Shown here: positions 6,039-9,108 of the stretch, piece by piece
How positions within the stretch are numbered: position 1 is the first letter of the stretch
Layout: every line of letters starts with the position of its first letter
Assembly (NCBI GenBank): GCA_002497295.1
Contig: DANO01000039.1
Span: forward strand, 4,041 to 13,148
From: Euryarchaeota archaeon UBA171
GTDB lineage: Archaea; Thermoplasmatota; Poseidoniia; Poseidoniales; Thalassarchaeaceae
Reading direction: 5' to 3'
DNA length: 9,108 nt
Translations under genes and position numbers: made by a program
Notes under the pieces: generated by a model
Seen by the model: only the letters and a program-made list of their open reading frames with translations
Told to the model about the DNA's origin: nothing
The model's database searches: none

Positions 6039-7226
6039 TCACGCAAATATTAGTGATCCAGCCGCCTTCCGCGCGAGCTTTCTGAATTCGGGGACATCCT
6101 TTAGGAGGCGTAAGCCCAGGGGTATGGGATTCTCGATCTCTCCATACTTCTGAATCAATGTTATCACTTCTGGTTTAGCCCATACCTTGAAGATAGCCTC
6201 CAACTCTTCATCAGTAGTTGATGTTAGGAAAGCATCTCTCAAAGCCCTCGCCCTATCATGCTTCTTCGCTATTGGTTTGATTGCGTCAATGCAAATTTTA
6301 TCAGAACTCTTCTCATTAATTTGATCCGATTCTATCACTTTTGAAATGTGGTTAACTAGCGCATCTACATGATCGAAACCTGGACCGATACCCCCTCCTG
6401 TTGTGGGCTTGCAAAGCCCAGCTGCATCTCCAAACAGCATCACTCGTCCCCTCGAAGGTCTTCTGACTGGTTTGGCCGGAACAGGGCCACAGTATCTTCC
6501 AACTTCAGAACAACCCGAGAATCTATCTCTCCATAGGTGGTGGTTTAGAAGGGAGTTCAGAGTATCTTCGCTCGAGCGCCCTTCAAGAAGATCGGGTCTA
6601 CTGAAAGTTCCAATTCTTGTAGTCGTGCCGGTGGGTATGGCCCATGCAAAGAATCCCGGTGCAACGCTTCTTCCAGTGTACATGTCCAACTTCCCTTCGG
6701 AATGTGTGTACCCTGTAACATCAATTTGGAATCCTATCATCATTTCTCGAACTCTTCCCATTCTGTGGTAGCGACGAGTCCAAGAGTGCGCGCCATCAGC
6801 TCCCAGAAGAACCCTGGAAGATACCTGTATGGTGCCGCCGTCACTCTCGATGGTGGTCTCTACGCGATCGTCACGTACTTGAGTCTCAACAGGCCTAGAA
6901 TTCAATATCAAACCAGCCCCGGTCGAGACAGCCATGTTCACTACAGCTTCATCGAAGAGCTTCCTGCAGACTGACCAGGTCCTGGTCCTGTCGGGCGACC
7001 CTATCTCGACAAGTGTGCCTTCCGGGCCGTGAATCCTCGCACCCCATATCCTTGTCTGGGCCACTGCTTCCAATCCAACCTTCGACATCGATCCGGGATT
7101 GACCAAGCCAGCGCATTGAAATGGCCTTCCAATTTGAGCATGTTCTTCAACCATAAGTACTGATTTACCCCTATCTGCGAGTCTTTTTGCAAGATAGCCA
7201 CCAACCGGCCCAGCACCTATGATCAA
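6039..7226 (-). CDS. Geranylgeranyl reductase-family FAD-dependent oxidoreductase
   Basis: GGR-family flavoproteins reduce double bonds of geranylgeranyl chains in archaeal membrane lipids, and in some organisms in quinone tails or chlorophyll. Visible motifs (numbered from the TTG at 7226): FAD-binding IIGAGPVGG (2-10) with E27/E28 at the end of the second strand; RPFQCAGLV with the family's conserved Cys (C38); LLGADGAHSWTRR (140-152); FFAWAIPTG (192-200), a form of the YxWxFP substrate motif; and FGDAAGLCKPTTGGGIGPG (265-283), the second FAD motif. The total of 395 residues is typical. The TTG leaves only two residues before GAGPVGG, which is short for a Rossmann strand. The same frame upstream reads IQVDA, so an ATT at 7241 preceded by GAGGAAG is a better biological start. 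It lies directly downstream of the topoisomerase (4-19 bases) and just before the membrane protein, so an operon is likely. The substrate (lipid or quinone) is not determined. Confidence 0.9.
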   Translation of the reverse strand: MIIGAGPVGGYLAKRLADRGKSVLMVEEHAQIGRPFQCAGLVNPGSMSKVGLEAVAQTRIWGARIHGPEGTLVEIGSPDRTRTWSVCRKLFDEAVVNMAVSTGAGLILNSRPVETQVRDDRVETTIESDGGTIQVSSRVLLGADGAHSWTRRYHRMGRVREMMIGFQIDVTGYTHSEGKLDMYTGRSVAPGFFAWAIPTGTTTRIGTFSRPDLLEGRSSEDTLNSLLNHHLWRDRFSGCSEVGRYCGPVPAKPVRRPSRGRVMLFGDAAGLCKPTTGGGIGPGFDHVDALVNHISKVIESDQINEKSSDKICIDAIKPIAKKHDRARALRDAFLTSTTDEELEAIFKVWAKPEVITLIQKYGEIENPIPLGLRLLKDVPEFRKLARKAAGSLIFA

Positions 7227-7245
7227 TGCATCAACCTGAATAAAA

Positions 7246-9108
7246 TCACTTCCTCTTACGTCGACCTTTGCCCTTTATGCCAAGTTGTTCCCTCATGGCC
7301 TGAATCGAATTGCTAACCACGGACCCATCAAGCTCCTCGATACTTTTCGTAGAGTGCTCTTTGCAAAATGATTCTTCATTTACCTCGGCCTTCCCAAGTA
7401 GTGATCTGAGATATTTGATTTGACGTTCAGTGGGCGGCCTGGGCCTGCCTCCTTGAATTTCGATTAACTTAGATATCAATACGGATGCAGATCCTGATCT
7501 TCCCCCGGTTAATTCATCAATGGAGTTCACTTCAGCTAATATAGCAGCATCATCCAGAGAAATGTCAAGTTGGTCGCAAAGCCTCAAAATTAGGTTCATC
7601 TGCTTCTCAGAGGCTCCTGCTACGACGTTCATCTCCTTGAGTTGCTCAATGAGATCCTTTGCTGTAGACCCGTCTATATCCTCAAGACTCATTCCATTCA
7701 TCATTTTATTTCGCTCATCTTCATCGAGAGAGTTCAGAAGTTGCTTTAGGAAAGATTTCTGCTTTGGAGTGGGCTTCGATCTCCTCAGCTCTAAAGCAGC
7801 CGTATGCGCTTCGGAAAATCCCCCTACGAAGTTAGACCAAACATCGGGAGCTTCGATTTTCCCATGCTCAATTCCATCTAAACTAGCTTCCATCCCCGCT
7901 GTAAATTCTGATTCGAAAACACCTCTATCGCCATCATTGCCATACATGGGTGCTATTTCTTCCCAAAGGAGGATACCACGATCAGTAGGAATTAGCGATC
8001 CATTCTCGCTGATAACGTATTTCCGCTTGTCATCAAGTAGCTTATCAACTGTTGATGCATATGTAGATGGTCTTCCGATCCCCCTCTTCTGCATACTTTC
8101 AACCAGGGTGTGCTGTCTAAGTCTGCTCGGGGGCTTTGTCTCATCTACTATTAGACGGGGGCTTTCACCATTCGTCAGAATCTGGATACTGCTGCCAACT
8201 GTCGTACCTGTTTTCGGGGGATTTAGGTTGGGCGTGGCTCTCTGAGTCCCGAATGCCCATTCCCATCCGGTCTTGATTCTCCATGACTTGCTTGAGGTCA
8301 AGACTTTTTCGAATTCATCAACGCGTGCTTTGATAGACAATGTAGAATATTCGGAATCTACCATTTGACTAGCAGCAAATCTGCTCCATATCAATGAATA
8401 GAGTGACATTTGGGCCTTATCAAGTCCATCGGGCGATTGATTGGAGGGGTCAGTTGGACGTATTGCTTCATGCGCGTCTTGAACCGCACTATCGCTGACC
8501 TCGCCTACGATGCCCGGAGCAGCTCTGAGAGCATCAGAACCGACATTCTTCGAGATATACTCCCTGATCGCACTTCTGGCCTCTGGGCTAGTGCGCGTGG
8601 AGTCTGTTCTTAGGTATGTTATGAGACCTTGCTGATATAGGCCATTAGCAACATTCATGACTCTTTTGCTGGTCCAATTCAGATCGGATCCAGCCTTCCT
8701 AAGAAGAGTCGGTGTGGAGAATGGTGGCTGTGGCTTACTTTTTCTCGACCCTGACTTAACATCAGTAATTTCCAATGATTTATGCTCCACGAGAGCTGAA
8801 AATGCCTCTTCAGCGAGATTCTGGTTATTGGTTCGATCCGGATGATGTTTTGGCTTGTCTGTAGACTCGTCAAACCAAGCTTCAGATTCATTCTTTTCGT
8901 GGAATCGTACCTTGAAATGGAACTCTTCCGAATCTGCTGTGACGGCATAATACGGCTGTGGTTCGAATGCCAATCTTTCCAACTCCCTCTCGACCAATAT
9001 GCCCAGAGTTGGCGTCTGGACCCTTCCCATTGAGGTAAGATTCCAAGATCGCGAGAATTTCGATGCCCTATAGCCCACCAATCTATCCATAAATCTTCGA
9101 ACCTTTGC
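7246..9108 (-). CDS. topA: DNA topoisomerase I (type IA), N-terminus beyond right edge
   Basis: Type IA topoisomerases relax negatively supercoiled DNA by cutting one strand through a tyrosine. The frame is open to the right edge, reading AKVRRF before the internal Met at 9090, so the Toprim domain and true start lie outside. Motifs (numbered from that Met): DRLVGYRAS (2-10), MGRVQTPTLG (21-30), the catalytic GLITYLRTDSTR with Tyr159 (155-166), QDAHEAIRPT (204-213), KRGIGRPSTYASTVDKLL (335-352) and FESEFTAGMEASLDGI (392-407). These resemble bacterial TopA more than archaeal topoisomerase III, which usually has a GLISYPRT type. The C-terminus (about 440-603) has no CxxC zinc ribbon, with only two Cys (505 and 576) in the visible protein. 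Instead it has three repeats that each start (S/T)x(K/R)Q. A basic tail, KGKGRRKRK, ends the protein. It is the first visible gene of the minus-strand cluster. Confidence 0.93.
   Translation of the reverse strand, partial: AKVRRFMDRLVGYRASKFSRSWNLTSMGRVQTPTLGILVERELERLAFEPQPYYAVTADSEEFHFKVRFHEKNESEAWFDESTDKPKHHPDRTNNQNLAEEAFSALVEHKSLEITDVKSGSRKSKPQPPFSTPTLLRKAGSDLNWTSKRVMNVANGLYQQGLITYLRTDSTRTSPEARSAIREYISKNVGSDALRAAPGIVGEVSDSAVQDAHEAIRPTDPSNQSPDGLDKAQMSLYSLIWSRFAASQMVDSEYSTLSIKARVDEFEKVLTSSKSWRIKTGWEWAFGTQRATPNLNPPKTGTTVGSSIQILTNGESPRLIVDETKPPSRLRQHTLVESMQKRGIGRPSTYASTVDKLLDDKRKYVISENGSLIPTDRGILLWEEIAPMYGNDGDRGVFESEFTAGMEASLDGIEHGKIEAPDVWSNFVGGFSEAHTAALELRRSKPTPKQKSFLKQLLNSLDEDERNKMMNGMSLEDIDGSTAKDLIEQLKEMNVVAGASEKQMNLILRLCDQLDISLDDAAILAEVNSIDELTGGRSGSASVLISKLIEIQGGRPRPPTERQIKYLRSLLGKAEVNEESFCKEHSTKSIEELDGSVVSNSIQAMREQLGIKGKGRRKRK
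7249..7255 (-). promoter_or_regulatory. Shine-Dalgarno candidate for the reductase within the end of the topoisomerase gene
   Basis: On the minus strand GAGGAAG (7255-7249) overlaps the last codons of the topoisomerase. GAGG ends 10 bases before the ATT at 7241 but 25 bases before the TTG at 7226, which favours the upstream, non-canonical start. Confidence 0.4.
7279..7773 (-). repeat. Three tandem protein repeats at the topoisomerase C-terminus
   Basis: Repeat 1 (about residues 440-484) begins TPKQKSFLKQLLNSL and ends SLEDIDGSTAKDLIEQL. Repeat 2 (493-543) begins SEKQMNLILRLCDQL and ends with SIDEL and SASVLISKLIEI. Repeat 3 (553-603) begins TERQIKYLRSLL and ends SIEELDGSVVSNSIQAM. The shared pattern is (S/T)x(K/R)Q, a helix with spaced Leu, an acidic linker, S(I/L)(D/E)(E/D)(L/I), then a second helix. 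The DNA copies have diverged, so the duplication is old. Similar helical T-x-K-Q modules occur in other DNA-handling proteins, so DNA binding in place of zinc ribbons is a reasonable inference. Confidence 0.7.

Noticed and set aside
6403..6974. Plus-strand open frames opposite the reductase
   Set aside because: They overlap each other and the conserved FAD-motif region of the real gene, and have no recognisable domain.
7520..8245. Plus-strand open frame of 241 codons opposite topA
   Set aside because: It lies wholly antisense to clearly conserved topoisomerase sequence, and its Ser-rich, motif-free translation is typical of a shadow frame.

Overview
The window is a compact stretch of microbial genome, coding from edge to edge. 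The longest gap between genes is 45 bases, and no RNA gene, mobile element or CRISPR array was seen. It looks archaeal, most likely a marine Thermoplasmatota-type lineage such as Marine Group II/III (Poseidoniales-like). This is inferred from the combination of a geranylgeranyl-reductase-family flavoprotein, a futalosine-pathway radical SAM enzyme, a PKD-domain surface protein, a bacterial-type topoisomerase I, heavy use of AGG/AGA and ATA codons, and several non-ATG starts. No rRNA or other phylogenetic marker is present, so the assignment is tentative.

Layout: (1) bases 1-401, minus strand: the 5' part of an unrecognised gene that runs off the left edge. Its ATG directly abuts the first possible ATG of the next gene, back to back in the hexamer CATATG. 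(2) bases 402-4897, plus strand: a tight four-gene cluster. It holds a divergent PfkB/RfaE-like sugar kinase whose catalytic signature is degraded, a secreted and membrane-anchored PKD-like protein, a proline-specific M24B aminopeptidase (PepP type), and an MqnC-like radical SAM enzyme that overlaps the peptidase by ATGA. (3) bases 4892-9108, minus strand: a second cluster read in the order topoisomerase I (N-terminus beyond the right edge), geranylgeranyl-reductase-like flavoprotein, and an unrecognised protein with two membrane segments. The two clusters meet tail to tail with a 6-base overlap.

How the genes may work together: MqnC makes a menaquinone precursor, and GGR-family enzymes saturate isoprenoid chains of archaeal lipids or quinones, so both strands carry possible membrane lipid/quinone functions. 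The PKD surface protein followed by an aminopeptidase fits a peptide-degrading heterotroph. The topoisomerase is a housekeeping gene with an unusual C-terminus. These links are inferred from gene order and families only.

The points most worth checking are the three tandem C-terminal repeats that stand where zinc ribbons usually sit in the topoisomerase, the altered active site of the PfkB-like protein, a probable non-canonical ATT start of the reductase, and an Arg-rich repeat inside MqnC. No clearly new multi-gene system could be demonstrated.
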